A DNA stretch of 64,000 nucleotides from Pristimantibacillus sp052113225. GTDB lineage: Bacteria > Bacillota > Bacilli > Paenibacillales > Paenibacillaceae. Positions 24,560-33,388 of this stretch are shown piece after piece. Within the stretch, counting starts at the first letter, position 1. The number at the start of each line of letters is the position of its first letter. A program made the position numbers and the translations under genes. The notes beneath the pieces are model-generated. The model was not told the DNA's origin, did not search any database, and saw nothing but the letters and a program-made list of their open reading frames with translations. Where the stretch lies: the NCBI RefSeq assembly GCF_052113225.1, contig NZ_JBFRCT010000006.1, positions 339,945-403,944 on the forward strand, written 5' to 3'.

Positions 24560-26056
24560 ATGAGTCGCGAATCGAATGAGCAAGATCGCAAATGTGATCG
24601 TCTAGATATGATTTATGATGAGCTGGCTGGTTCCGGCGATGTCGTCAACCAAACAATTGAGGTCGGTGAAGATCCAAAGCGGGTATTCCGCATTCTCATG
24701 TGCAGTGGCATGGTAGATATGCAGACCGTATTTATTGCTTTATTACCACAGCTGGACAAGCTTGCTGAAAATTTAAATAGAAATAGTAGTCAGCCAGAGC
24801 ATGACGACCACGAATATGCTCGGGTCACAATGGAAAATTACCAATCGCATAAAGAGGGCTTTTCGTTTGGCGCACGCCTGTCATTCGATAATGAAAGGGA
24901 GACTGCCCATTTCTTCTCTAACCTCTATTCGGGAAGTGTTATCGTTATCGATGAAACTACGCGATCCGTCTATTCCTTTGATATCGCCAGCATCCCGGGC
25001 CGCCAGCCGGAAGAATCAACAATGGAGTTGTCTGTTAAAGGACCGCGGGACGGGTTTGTTGAAGGAATAGCTACGAATATTGCGCTGATTCGAAGGAGGC
25101 TAAGGACCCCCGACCTTTATGTGGAATATTTGAAAATCGGGACTGAATCACAGACAGAAGTCTCCATGATGTTCATGAAAAGCAAAGCCAAAGCCTCTCT
25201 GGTCAAAGAAGCTAGGAAGAGGCTTCATGCCATTCATATCGAGGCGCTGTACAGCTCATCCGAGCTGGAAGAACTCGTATCGGACAGGCCGAACAGTCTG
25301 TTCCCGCTGGTTGATTATATTGGTCGTCCTGACTATGTTGTTCAAGCGCTTATGCAAGGCAGAGTATGTCTATTGATAGATGGTAATCCATCTGTCATTA
25401 TTCTTCCTGGCAATTTGACGCTGTTGATTAAATCGCCAGAGGATGCTCACCTTCCCTATTATTATGTGTCGCTTGAACGGATTCTCCGCATTATCGGTTT
25501 TGTTCTTGCTATTTGTCTTCCAGGCTTTTGGATCGCATTATCGGCCTATAACACGGATCAAATTCCGTTCACGCTCTTGGCTACGGTAACAAACTCCCGG
25601 ATCGGACTCCCAATGTCTGCAACGATGGAAATGTTTCTAATGATGGGGATGTTCGAGTTATTCCGGGAGGCAGGTGTCAGGCTGCCGAGGCCAGTTGGCC
25701 AGACGGTGTCCGTCGTAGGTGGTCTTATTATCGGGGATGCCGCCATCCGGGCAGGCATAACCTCTCCGACCATGCTCGTGGCAGCGGCTGTGGCAGCCGT
25801 CTCAACCTTTACGCTGGTTAATCAAACGTTAAGTGGTACAGTGAGCATCTTAAGGTTTTTCGTGTTAATTCTCTCTTCGATATTTGGGATATTTGGTTTC
25901 TTCGTTGGTGTGTTTATAATCCTGATCTATATGTGTTCGCTGGAAACGTTTAATCAGAACTATATGCAGCCGCTTGCCCCAATCAAATGGAGGGAGCTCA
26001 TAACGGGATTACTGCAGAAGCCTTGGAAGGCCAAAGCCAAAGGTGAGAAACCATGA
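24560..26056 (+). CDS. Spore germination receptor GerA-type subunit
   Basis: A 498-aa A subunit of the germinant receptor, usual length. A large cytosolic N-terminal domain (about 1-290) has family motifs FVEGIATNIALIRRRLRTPD and RPDYVVQALMQGRVCLLIDG, followed by four to five membrane helices (ILRIIGFVLAICLPGFWIAL, then MFLMMGMFELFREAGVRLP, GLIIGDAAIRAGI and the helices after it). The start at 24560 is behind GGGGG; the open frame extending back to 24269 overlaps the B gene and is not coding. Its stop overlaps the C subunit start by 4 bp. Confidence 0.95.
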   Translation: MSRESNEQDRKCDRLDMIYDELAGSGDVVNQTIEVGEDPKRVFRILMCSGMVDMQTVFIALLPQLDKLAENLNRNSSQPEHDDHEYARVTMENYQSHKEGFSFGARLSFDNERETAHFFSNLYSGSVIVIDETTRSVYSFDIASIPGRQPEESTMELSVKGPRDGFVEGIATNIALIRRRLRTPDLYVEYLKIGTESQTEVSMMFMKSKAKASLVKEARKRLHAIHIEALYSSSELEELVSDRPNSLFPLVDYIGRPDYVVQALMQGRVCLLIDGNPSVIILPGNLTLLIKSPEDAHLPYYYVSLERILRIIGFVLAICLPGFWIALSAYNTDQIPFTLLATVTNSRIGLPMSATMEMFLMMGMFELFREAGVRLPRPVGQTVSVVGGLIIGDAAIRAGITSPTMLVAAAVAAVSTFTLVNQTLSGTVSILRFFVLILSSIFGIFGFFVGVFIILIYMCSLETFNQNYMQPLAPIKWRELITGLLQKPWKAKAKGEKP

Positions 26057-27225
26057 CCATTCATGCCAGGATGCGAAAATATGTGAAGTCTCTTAAAGTA
26101 AGCTTGATATTAGGTACAATGCTAATAACTGGAGGCTGCTGGGACGAAGTGAATCTGCAGGATGTCACTTACATTTCAGCCATTGGTGTTGACTATGTAG
26201 ATGAACATTTTGTCGTGTATGCCCAGATGATTTCATTTGGCGTTATCGCCAAGCAGGAGGGGGCACCGCCACCAGGCAGTCCGATATGGGTAGGGAAACA
26301 TGAAGGGGATACCAATCTGGCTGCCATATTTAACCTGATGGATTCTTCCCAATACAAGCTGTCGCTTAATCATCTGAAGTCGGTCGTAATCCACGAGCGT
26401 GCTTTCAGCGAAATTGAACAGATTATCGACAGCCTTAACCGGTTGAGCTCCACAAGATTTAATTCGCTTGTATTTGGAACCAAAACAGACATTAATGATT
26501 TATTTACGATGGATATGCTATTCAACAAAACACCATTAACGACCCCGCTGTATGCACCACATATTGAGAATAATCAGAACAGCTATGTTGTGCCTATGAC
26601 GCTTCAGACGTTGGTACGCGGAGCACTTGAGCCTGCTATGACAGTAAAACTGCCTTCCCTTTCCCTCTTACCGGATGACTGGGAGAACAACAAAAAGATG
26701 CTGAAGTTTTTAACCATTAACGGAACGTTTCTATTTAATGAAAAGAAATCAGCTGGCTTTGTATCACGAGAGAAATCCAAGGGACTGATCTGGACGAGTG
26801 AAGGTTTCAAGCGGTCGCTCGTTCCGATTCGGGTTGATGATCAAAGAGCTTCTGTTATCATTGATTCGGCCAAATCAAAGATTAAGGTTAAGTGGGATAA
26901 CAATAAGCCTCAATTTGTATTAAAGACAAGTCTGACGGGACACTTAATTGAAGCATCGACCGATTTTACAGATCAGGAGCTTAGATCTCATGTGGAACAG
27001 GTTGTAAAGGCTCAGTTGGAGGATACCTATTTGAAGGGGTTAGCCATGAATGCCGATCTTTATGATTTGGAGCACGAGCTTTACAGGCATAAGAATAAAG
27101 AGTGGAAACGTCTGGTTCAAGAGGAATGGAAGCCTGGCCCAAAGGACTTGATCATCGAGGTGAAATGTCGGATTACGAAGGAATCGGAGCTTCGCTCGAA
27201 ATCAGAACTCCAATTGCATACATAA
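26053..27225 (+). CDS. Spore germination lipoprotein GerC-type subunit
   Basis: A 390-aa lipoprotein C subunit of the germinant receptor. The signal peptide ends at lipobox Cys29 (LITGGCWDEVNLQD); the WDEVNL motif after the Cys is typical of GerC proteins. It would be attached to the outer face of the spore inner membrane. The ATGA overlap with the A gene indicates translational coupling. It is the last gene of the B-A-C operon; no clear terminator follows. Confidence 0.95.
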   Translation: MTIHARMRKYVKSLKVSLILGTMLITGGCWDEVNLQDVTYISAIGVDYVDEHFVVYAQMISFGVIAKQEGAPPPGSPIWVGKHEGDTNLAAIFNLMDSSQYKLSLNHLKSVVIHERAFSEIEQIIDSLNRLSSTRFNSLVFGTKTDINDLFTMDMLFNKTPLTTPLYAPHIENNQNSYVVPMTLQTLVRGALEPAMTVKLPSLSLLPDDWENNKKMLKFLTINGTFLFNEKKSAGFVSREKSKGLIWTSEGFKRSLVPIRVDDQRASVIIDSAKSKIKVKWDNNKPQFVLKTSLTGHLIEASTDFTDQELRSHVEQVVKAQLEDTYLKGLAMNADLYDLEHELYRHKNKEWKRLVQEEWKPGPKDLIIEVKCRITKESELRSKSELQLHT

Positions 27226-27289
27226 TCCATGGGATTTACGCCCATAATACGTATGCTTCCATAATCTTGGCATGAAGGAGACGAGACAT

Positions 27290-27514
27290 ATGCTTCAAGC
27301 TCTAACCGCGAAAGAATTGGAATATATCGCGGATTCACTATCCAATGAAGATTTGTTGATTAAGCAAAATGCCCTGCTGGCATCGCTTGCGATGAACCCA
27401 CAGTTAAGACAAGCAGGTGCCAGTGAATTGCAGACGCATCAGCATCATTATCAAATGCTGATGCAGGCACTGCAGCAGCACCAGCACATGGCGCCGACAC
27501 AACCGCAGCAGTAA
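27290..27514 (+). CDS. Small spore-coat-associated protein, 74 aa
   Basis: No confident family. The product is helical: a short charged part (LTAKELEYIADSLSNEDLLI), then a central stretch KQNALLASLAMNPQLRQAGA, and a His/Gln-rich end (HQHHYQMLMQALQQHQH) that could bind metal. The start at 27290 is behind GAAGGAG. It is 23 bp upstream of a CotF-type gene, as expected for a coat pair. The KQNALLASLA-like section resembles the N-terminal part of some CotF proteins, so it may be a partner subunit. Confidence 0.65.
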   Translation: MLQALTAKELEYIADSLSNEDLLIKQNALLASLAMNPQLRQAGASELQTHQHHYQMLMQALQQHQHMAPTQPQQ

Positions 27515-27537
27515 TAAGATAGGGAGGAATCTAAACC

Positions 27538-27918
27538 ATGTATCAACAACATCATTTACCAGACGAGGATTTAGCGTACACGGTATTATCGGATCTGAAG
27601 CGTGTCGTTCGTGAATATGCAACGGCTGCAACGGAATCGAGTTGCCCGGAAGTACGTCAAATGTTTACTCAATTACTGAACAGCACATTGAAGCTGCAAG
27701 GGAACCTTTTCACAACGATGCAATCGGCTAATATGTACAACACAGCATCACCTGCTCTGCGCCAAGAGATCGACAAGCAGACGAAAGAATATCAACAAAC
27801 GCAGCAAAAGACATCACAATATTTACAGCAGCGTATGGGCACAGCACAGCCATCGTTCATGCAATACGGGCAATCTCAACAGCCGCAGCAACAGTCTCAT
27901 CAGCCTTTCTACATGTAA
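27538..27918 (+). CDS. CotF-family spore coat protein
   Basis: A 126-aa coat protein. The conserved CotF core covers residues about 8-98, with DLAYTVLSDLKRVVREYATA, then TESSCPEVRQMFTQLLNSTL, forming a helical bundle with ferritin-like spacing. The tail is Gln/Pro-rich (SQQPQQQSHQPFYM). AGGGAGGAA precedes the ATG. It is co-transcribed with the 74-aa gene and terminated immediately after. It completes a coat/germination block from 20.4 to 27.9 kb. Confidence 0.88.
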   Translation: MYQQHHLPDEDLAYTVLSDLKRVVREYATAATESSCPEVRQMFTQLLNSTLKLQGNLFTTMQSANMYNTASPALRQEIDKQTKEYQQTQQKTSQYLQQRMGTAQPSFMQYGQSQQPQQQSHQPFYM

Positions 27919-27945
27919 AGACCCTTCGGGGTCTTTCGTTTTTTT
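27917..27945 (+). terminator. Intrinsic terminator after cotF-like gene
   Basis: AAAGACCC-TTCG-GGGTCTTT followed by CG and eight T residues: a perfect 8-bp stem with a UUCG tetraloop, starting within the stop codon. Confidence 0.96.
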
Positions 27946-28012
27946 TCTTTGCAGGAACCTTTAATTCGTTGTAAAATATTTTAATAACCGCAGTTTTGGA
28001 AGGAGTTTGACG

Positions 28013-28504
28013 ATGAACGAACTACAGCTGAAAGTGCTGGAGCTGCTGAAGGAAGACGCGCGCCGTGATGCGGAGCTGATCGCCGCCATGTTGAATGAGC
28101 CTGTGGAGAGCGTGAAGCAAGCGATTGCATACATGGAAGAAGAACATATCATCGTTAAATATGCGACAGTTGTGAACTGGAGCAAGGTTGATGACGAGAA
28201 GGTTACGGCATTAATCGAGGTTCAAATTACACCTGAGCGCGGGCGCGGCTTTGAAGGCATTGCCGAGCGCATTTACTTATATCCGGAAGTGAAGTCAGTC
28301 TATCTGATGTCCGGGGCTTATGATCTGCTTGTAGAAATCGAAGGAAAAAACTTGAAAGAGGTTGCCTCTTTCGTTTCCAATAAATTATCTCCAATCGACA
28401 AAGTGCTGTCGACGAAAACAAACTTTATTCTGAAAAAATACAAACAGGACGGAATTATCTTCGAGGAGCATGAAGGCGACCATCGACTGATGATTTCGCC
28501 GTAA
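28013..28504 (+). CDS. alaR: Lrp/AsnC-family regulator (AlaR-like)
   Basis: A 163-aa feast/famine regulator. An N-terminal winged helix (about 5-55, ELQLKVLELLKEDARRDAEL) is followed by the RAM ligand domain (about 65-145, LIEVQITPERGRGFEGIAER). It is immediately followed by an aminotransferase, the same arrangement as yugG-yugH (alaR-alaT) in B. subtilis, where AlaR activates alanine transaminase. Assignment is by synteny and family. The ATG at 28013 follows AGGAG at 28001-28005. Confidence 0.88.
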   Translation: MNELQLKVLELLKEDARRDAELIAAMLNEPVESVKQAIAYMEEEHIIVKYATVVNWSKVDDEKVTALIEVQITPERGRGFEGIAERIYLYPEVKSVYLMSGAYDLLVEIEGKNLKEVASFVSNKLSPIDKVLSTKTNFILKKYKQDGIIFEEHEGDHRLMISP

Positions 28505-28517
28505 AAGGATGATGGCT

Positions 28518-29726
28518 ATGATTAAAGACGAGGTTACATCCAATCATCGCCAATCAATGGCAGAATATTTATCGCCTCTTGCACGGAGTATTAAACCGTC
28601 AGGTATCCGGCGCTTTTTTGATTTGGTAAGTACCCGTAAGGATGTTATTACTCTTGGCGTTGGCGAGCCGGATTTCGTAACGCCATGGCATGTGCGTGAT
28701 GCAGCTGTATATGCGTTGGAGAAAGGTAAGACTCAATATACATCCAATGCAGGTATGCCGGAATTGCGTGAAGCAATCGGGCAATATTTGAATGATTCTT
28801 TTGCTGTATCCTATAATCCAGCTAATGAGATTTTGGTAACAGTAGGAGGCAGTGAAGCAATTGATCTGGCGCTTCGGGCGTTGATTAGTCCTGGTGATGA
28901 GATACTGATCCCTGAGCCATGCTATATTTCTTATTCTCCGATTACGACATTAAGCGGCGGCAAAGCAGTGGGTATTGAGACGTTCGCGAAAGATAATTTC
29001 AAGTTGAAGGCTGAGTCGCTGCAAGCGGTGATTACGCCAAAATCAAAAGTCCTTATTTTATGTTATCCAAGCAATCCAACCGGCGGCATTATGACGTATG
29101 AGGATTGGCTGCCGATTGCCAAGGTTGTTGAAGAGAATGACCTGATCGTGATCTCGGATGAGATTTATGCGGAGCTTACTTATGGCACGAAGCATGTGAG
29201 CTTTGCTGCAATGCCAGGCATGAAAGACCGGACACTACTTGTGAGCGGCTTCTCCAAAGCTTTTGCAATGACCGGCTGGCGGATGGGCTACGCTTGCGGC
29301 CATCAGGATCTGATCGGGGCAATGCTGAAGATTCATCAATATACGGTCATGTGTGCTCCAATTATGGCACAGTATGCGGCCCTTGAAGCGTTAACACCGC
29401 ATGGTCTGGAAGAGAAGGATCGGATGATGGAAGCTTATAACCAGCGGAGACGTCTGGTTGTCAAGGGCTTCCGTCAGATTGGTCTCGAATGTCATGAGCC
29501 TGAAGGTGCGTTCTATGCCTTCCCGTCAATTACGTCAACTGGACTAACCTCCGAGCAATTCGCTCAGCGTCTGCTGGAGGAGGGCAATGTTGCTGCTGTT
29601 CCAGGGGATGTGTTTGGACTCGGTGGAGAAGGACATCTGCGCTGTTCTTATGCGACTTCCGTTGCTCAATTGACAGAGGCTCTTGACCGAATCGGACATT
29701 TTGTTCATAAGCTTAAGCAGGGCTGA
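28518..29726 (+). CDS. alaT: Class I/II aminotransferase (AlaT-like)
   Basis: A 402-aa fold-type I PLP aminotransferase, probably alanine:2-oxoglutarate. The Schiff-base lysine is Lys247 in SGFSKAFAMTGWRMGY. PSNPTGG (185-191) and SDEIYAELTYG (213-223) are the cofactor motifs, and the C-terminal Arg is in HLRCSYAT. Of the three ATGs at 28509, 28512 and 28518, the last is properly spaced from AAAAGGA. It is coupled to alaR upstream and ends at a terminator. Confidence 0.92.
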   Translation: MIKDEVTSNHRQSMAEYLSPLARSIKPSGIRRFFDLVSTRKDVITLGVGEPDFVTPWHVRDAAVYALEKGKTQYTSNAGMPELREAIGQYLNDSFAVSYNPANEILVTVGGSEAIDLALRALISPGDEILIPEPCYISYSPITTLSGGKAVGIETFAKDNFKLKAESLQAVITPKSKVLILCYPSNPTGGIMTYEDWLPIAKVVEENDLIVISDEIYAELTYGTKHVSFAAMPGMKDRTLLVSGFSKAFAMTGWRMGYACGHQDLIGAMLKIHQYTVMCAPIMAQYAALEALTPHGLEEKDRMMEAYNQRRRLVVKGFRQIGLECHEPEGAFYAFPSITSTGLTSEQFAQRLLEEGNVAAVPGDVFGLGGEGHLRCSYATSVAQLTEALDRIGHFVHKLKQG

Positions 29727-29741
29727 TACGTGAACAGCGAT

Positions 29742-29776
29742 AGGCAGGCAGGGCGCGTCCCTTGCCTGTTTTTTTA
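29742..29776 (+). terminator. Intrinsic terminator after alaT
   Basis: An AGGCAGGCAGGG-type arm pairs with TCCCTTGCCTG, followed by seven T residues. Confidence 0.85.
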
Positions 29777-29856
29777 TGGCCTCAAGCTTCGAAGGCAAGT
29801 TAATTTATGGTATAGTGTAGGAAAATTCCCCCTAGATGAAAGGGCTGATCAGCTAG

Positions 29857-30429
29857 ATGAAAATATATACACGTACAGGAGATAAAGGGCAGACCTCCCT
29901 TATCGGCGGGCGCGTAAGCAAGGATGATATCCGGGTAGAGGCTTACGGTACAATCGATGAACTGAATGCATTTGTTGGGCAGGCAGCAGCGGAAGCAGCA
30001 AAGCACGATGAACTGAAAGACATGGCTGAGCTGCTCGGTGATATTATGCAGGAGCTGTTCGACTGCGGTTCGGATTTGGCGTATGCGAGCCCTGGAGCAC
30101 CGCTGAAAATGACGGATGAACCGGCGGCAAGACTGGAAGCGATAATCGATCAATACACCGAGGAAGCTCCGGAAATTACGAAATTTATTTTGCCGGGAGG
30201 AAGCCCGGTGTCGGCCTTGTTGCATGTATGCCGGACCGTATGCCGCCGTGCCGAGCGCCGTGTTGTGACGCTGGCAGCCGAGCATCCGGCTAATCCGGAA
30301 GTGCAGAAATATTTGAACCGGCTATCGGATTTCTTCTTCGCTGCGGCAAGAGTCGCTAATGCGAAGCTTGGCGTACCGGATACGGAGTATGTACGGAGTG
30401 CGAATGTGTTCCGCAAGTCTTCTAAATGA
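29857..30429 (+). CDS. PduO-type cob(I)alamin adenosyltransferase
   Basis: A 190-aa enzyme transferring the adenosyl group of ATP to cob(I)alamin to make coenzyme B12; homotrimer. The ATP-binding N-terminus is YTRTGDKGQTSLIGGRVSKD. DELNAFVG, CRRAERR and LNRLSDFFFAAAR are family signatures, including the Arg/Asp pair of the corrinoid site. The ribosome-binding site is weak. A TATAGT at 29811 may be its -10 box. Its stop overlaps the next start (ATGA), coupling it to the pseudouridine synthase. Confidence 0.95.
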   Translation: MKIYTRTGDKGQTSLIGGRVSKDDIRVEAYGTIDELNAFVGQAAAEAAKHDELKDMAELLGDIMQELFDCGSDLAYASPGAPLKMTDEPAARLEAIIDQYTEEAPEITKFILPGGSPVSALLHVCRTVCRRAERRVVTLAAEHPANPEVQKYLNRLSDFFFAAARVANAKLGVPDTEYVRSANVFRKSSK

Positions 30430-31376
30430 TGATAGAAGATATTGCAGGTTACTATAAACCGCTGGTCGTGGAGGTCAGCGAGGAAATGGCCGGGAAGGAT
30501 GTCCGGACCGTGCTGGAGCGAAAGCTGGGCGTGTCACGTACACTTCTTTCGAAGCTTAAGCTCACCGAGTTTGGCATTACCATAAACGGAGTACGGGCCT
30601 ATACAACAGCGAAGGTCGCAGCAGGAGACCTCGTTGCGATTCGAATGGAAGAGGAAACCTCGGATGATATTATGCCGCAGGAGATGCCGCTTCGTATTGT
30701 GTTTGAGGATGAATATTTATTAATCGTTAATAAGCCGGCGGGTATTGTTGTTCATCCCACACATGGGCATTACACCGGGACTCTTGCTAATGGAATCGTA
30801 CAGCATTGGCAGGTTCGTGGCGAAAAGGTAAGATTTCGGCCGGTGCACCGGCTTGATGAAGATACATCAGGTCTTGTAGCGATTGCGAAAAATCCATATA
30901 TTCATCAGCAGCTTTCAGAACAGCTTCAAGCGGGAACAATTATGAAACTATACTGCGCGTATGTGTACGGAAGTCCAGATCCGGCAGATGGTACGGTTGA
31001 TGCTCCAATTGACAGGGATCCGGATGAGCCGCATGTCCGCATTGTAACGCCGGAAGGATATCCTTCTGTAACGCATTATAAGACGGTGCTGGTGTTTGGC
31101 GAAGATGCGGCGGCGAAGGTACGCCTTAAGCTTGAGACAGGACGGACACATCAGATCCGAGTTCATATGAAACATATCGGATGTCCGCTTATTGGAGATC
31201 AAATGTACGGACCAAAGACGAGTGGGAATCAGGAATGGGAGAGCACGGCAGGCAGGCAGGCACTCCATGCGGAGACGCTGGGGCTGACTCATCCGATGAC
31301 GAAGCAATGGATGGAATGGACGGCAGATTTGCCGCCGGAGTTTGTTGCGTTAGAAGAGGTTCTTAGCGAAGCTTGA
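30426..31376 (+). CDS. RluA-family pseudouridine synthase
   Basis: A 316-aa RNA-modifying enzyme. The N-terminal S4-like RNA-binding domain spans about 22-72 (DVRTVLERKLGVSRTLLSKL); the catalytic domain has HRLDEDTSGLVAIAKN with catalytic Asp144 and GRTHQIRVHMKHIG near 245. The RluD/RluA group modifies rRNA or tRNA uridines; the precise site is unknown. Its start lacks a ribosome-binding site and overlaps the previous stop, indicating reinitiation. A second ATG follows at 30429. Confidence 0.93.
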   Translation: MMIEDIAGYYKPLVVEVSEEMAGKDVRTVLERKLGVSRTLLSKLKLTEFGITINGVRAYTTAKVAAGDLVAIRMEEETSDDIMPQEMPLRIVFEDEYLLIVNKPAGIVVHPTHGHYTGTLANGIVQHWQVRGEKVRFRPVHRLDEDTSGLVAIAKNPYIHQQLSEQLQAGTIMKLYCAYVYGSPDPADGTVDAPIDRDPDEPHVRIVTPEGYPSVTHYKTVLVFGEDAAAKVRLKLETGRTHQIRVHMKHIGCPLIGDQMYGPKTSGNQEWESTAGRQALHAETLGLTHPMTKQWMEWTADLPPEFVALEEVLSEA

Positions 31377-31393
31377 AAGCAGCATAGGAAGTA

Positions 31394-31410
31394 GAATTGC
31401 TTCGCAATTC
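31394..31410 (+). repeat. Hairpin copy of the 41-bp repeat module, beside an RBS
   Basis: GAATTGC-TTC-GCAATTC, identical to the hairpin of the array at 17026-17199. It again lies 3-5 bp before an AGGAGG ribosome-binding site (31414). GGAAGTA precedes it, echoing the CGAAGTA of the array. Confidence 0.75.
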
Positions 31411-31429
31411 TTTAGGAGGATACAGACAG

Positions 31430-31792
31430 ATGAGCAAGTTAACGATTTATCAATATCCGAAATGTGGTACATGCCGTGCAGCAGTCAAATCGCTGCAGGC
31501 GAAAGGCAACGAGCTTGAACTAAAACATATCGTAGAAGAAACACCAACGGCTGCTGAATTGAAAGTGCTTGTGGAGAACAGCGGACTTGAGCTGAAGAAG
31601 TTCTTCAACACATCGGGTGATGTGTACAAATCGCTTGGGCTGAAGGACAAGCTTGGCGCAATGAGTGAAGAAGAGCAGCTGGAGCTGCTGGCTTCAAGCG
31701 GTATGCTGATCAAGCGGCCAATCGTAACAGACGGCAAGAAAGTGACGGTCGGCTATAAGGAAGAACAATACGAGCAAATATGGAATGGGTGA
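31430..31792 (+). CDS. Spx/ArsC-like thioredoxin-fold protein
   Basis: A 120-aa protein of the ArsC/Spx superfamily (YusI-like). It has a redox CXXC at Cys12 and Cys15 (YPKCGTCRAA) and a C-terminal RPIV motif (LIKRPIVTDGKKVTVGY). Spx-type proteins bind RNA polymerase; ArsC-type proteins are reductases. The Gly52/Arg60-like elements needed for Spx function cannot be judged here. The start at 31430 follows TTTAGGAGGA. Its end overlaps the next gene or lies 4 bp before it. Confidence 0.85.
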   Translation: MSKLTIYQYPKCGTCRAAVKSLQAKGNELELKHIVEETPTAAELKVLVENSGLELKKFFNTSGDVYKSLGLKDKLGAMSEEEQLELLASSGMLIKRPIVTDGKKVTVGYKEEQYEQIWNG

Positions 31793-32993
31793 GCGCATGA
31801 AAAAACCGTGGCGTTCTGATCGTTTGTCACAGCTTGGCTCATCAATCTTTGCCGAGGTAGCGGAGTGGAGAAAGCAAGCGGCCGGCCATGGCAGGGACAT
31901 TATTAACCTTGGCATAGGCAGTCCGGATAAGCCGCCTACGGAGGCGGTAAGAAAAGCGCTTAGCGAAGCAGCGCTCCGTACAGATACGTATTCCTATCCG
32001 GGAACGCATGGCAGTGAAGCTTTCCGTGGTCAGGCGGCTGCGTGGATGGATTATCGGTTTGGTGTAAAGCTTGATCCCGATTACGAGCTTGTTTCCTTGA
32101 TGGGATCGCAGGATGGATTATCTCATCTTGCGATGTCGCTATGTAATCCGGGAGATGTTGTTATTGTGCCTAACCCTGGTTATCCCATCTATACAGCTGC
32201 ATTAGCGTTAGCAGGCGTAGAACCTTATTTGCTGCCGCTTAAGGAAGAGAATCGGTTCCTTCCGGATCTGGATTCGGTGCCGGATGATGTGTGGCAGCAT
32301 GCAAAATTTATTTTGCTGAACTATCCTGGTAATCCTGTATCGGCGGTTGCCGATTTGGCGTTCTTCGAACGTTTGCTGGCGAAAGCTAAAGAGTACGGTG
32401 TGTTAGTCGTGCATGATGCCGCGTATTCAGAAATGGCCTTCGACGGCCATGAGCCCCCAAGTATCCTTGCCGTACCAGGTGCACTAGATGGGGCAGTGGA
32501 ATTTCACTCCTTGTCCAAAAGCTTCAACATGGCAGGCTGTCGAATCGGTTTTCTAGCAGGCAACCGAGAAGCAGTTGGAGCGCTGCGCGAGTTGAAAGAA
32601 AATATTGATTATGGCGTATTTGGCGCTGTGCAGGAAGCGGGCGTCATTGCTTTGCAGGAAGCCATGTCTGCTTCTGCGCCGCCAAAAGCCGGCGTATTAT
32701 ATGAGAAGCGGCGTGATTCATTTATCGAGGCATTATCCTCAGCCGGCTGGATTGTCCAGAAGCCAAAAGCGACGATGTTCATCTGGGCGAAGCTGCCGAA
32801 ACGCAGCAACGGAGAGGCGTGGACTTCACGTGCTTTTGCTCAGGAACTATTGGCGCAGACTGGTGTAGTCGTAATTCCAGGCGAAGCGTTTGGGAGCGAA
32901 GGCGAAGGTTTTGTGCGGATTGCTTTGGTCGAAGACGAAGCAAGGTTGCTTGTGGCTGCTAGTAGAATCGGGAAGTTTATAAATTTGAATTGA
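31785..32993 (+). CDS. Class I/II aminotransferase (DapL/PatA-like)
   Basis: A 402-aa fold-type I PLP aminotransferase (398 aa if started at the ATG at 31797). GIGSPDKPP near 43, NYPGNPVSA near 179, VVHDAAYSEMAFDG near 207, and the lysine in SLSKSFNMAGCRIGFL near 246 are the cofactor and catalytic motifs. The sequence resembles LL-diaminopimelate aminotransferase-like enzymes of Firmicutes; the substrate is not determined. Neither candidate start has a strong ribosome-binding site, and both are coupled to the preceding stop at 31792. An inverted-repeat element follows directly. Confidence 0.88.
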   Translation: MGERMKKPWRSDRLSQLGSSIFAEVAEWRKQAAGHGRDIINLGIGSPDKPPTEAVRKALSEAALRTDTYSYPGTHGSEAFRGQAAAWMDYRFGVKLDPDYELVSLMGSQDGLSHLAMSLCNPGDVVIVPNPGYPIYTAALALAGVEPYLLPLKEENRFLPDLDSVPDDVWQHAKFILLNYPGNPVSAVADLAFFERLLAKAKEYGVLVVHDAAYSEMAFDGHEPPSILAVPGALDGAVEFHSLSKSFNMAGCRIGFLAGNREAVGALRELKENIDYGVFGAVQEAGVIALQEAMSASAPPKAGVLYEKRRDSFIEALSSAGWIVQKPKATMFIWAKLPKRSNGEAWTSRAFAQELLAQTGVVVIPGEAFGSEGEGFVRIALVEDEARLLVAASRIGKFINLN

Positions 32994-33010
32994 TTGCGAT
33001 GTGGTACTGC

Positions 33011-33165
33011 GCAAGCCAATACTCTTCCGATCGCCATTGTCCCCGAATTTCTTCATTATAATCCGCTTTAGCGGATGAAATTCGGGGACAAAAGCGAACG
33101 CTTAAAAGCTTTCTGAAAGAAAGCTACTTCGGAAGCATAAACCTTTCTCCAGAGTATTGGCTTGC
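33011..33165. repeat. Interspersed double inverted repeat, copy 2
   Basis: Outer arms are GCAAGCCAATACTCT (33011-33025) and AGAGTATTGGCTTGC (33151-33165), 15 perfect pairs. The core is GATCGCCATTGT on the left and ACAAAAGCGAACG on the right. The inner stem TTGTCCCCGAATTTC (33037-33051) pairs with GAAATTCGGGGACAA (33077-33091), 15 perfect pairs, and the tip is ATCCGC-TTTA-GCGGAT. On its right side is an inverted copy of the 41-bp-array module with its own hairpin (AGCTTTCTGAAAGAAAGCT). It occupies the start of a 709-bp gene-free stretch. Confidence 0.9.
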
Positions 33166-33200
33166 TTCGCTTCGTCCAGCAATTTTTAAAGGGACAGTAG

Positions 33201-33305
33201 TTCATCACTTACTTCCCGAGTGATGAATATTTTTATATGTCATCACTCGAAATATGAGTGATGGATCTTTAATAGTTAGTTCATCACTCGGGAATTGAGT
33301 GATGG
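33201..33305. repeat. Three ~40-bp hairpin repeats (TCATCACT...AGTGATG)
   Basis: Three copies of the pattern TCATCACT-(9-11 nt)-AGTGATG(A/G) start at about 33202, 33240 and 33281, a step of 39-41 bp. Each can form an 8-9 bp hairpin; loops differ. Between them are AT-rich spacers of about 13 bp. Too short and too few for CRISPR. They lie between elements 2 and 3 with no gene. Confidence 0.75.
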
Positions 33306-33388
33306 TATATGGCCCCATGCCAGGACAGGGTTTGGGTTCATCTTAATGCAAGGCAGCGGCATAGCGTTAGTGGCGTGGGAGCGGGGAA

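Noticed and set aside
33201..33305. CRISPR array
   Set aside because: Only three copies, repeats diverge in their centres, spacers would be about 13 bp, and no cas genes are nearby.
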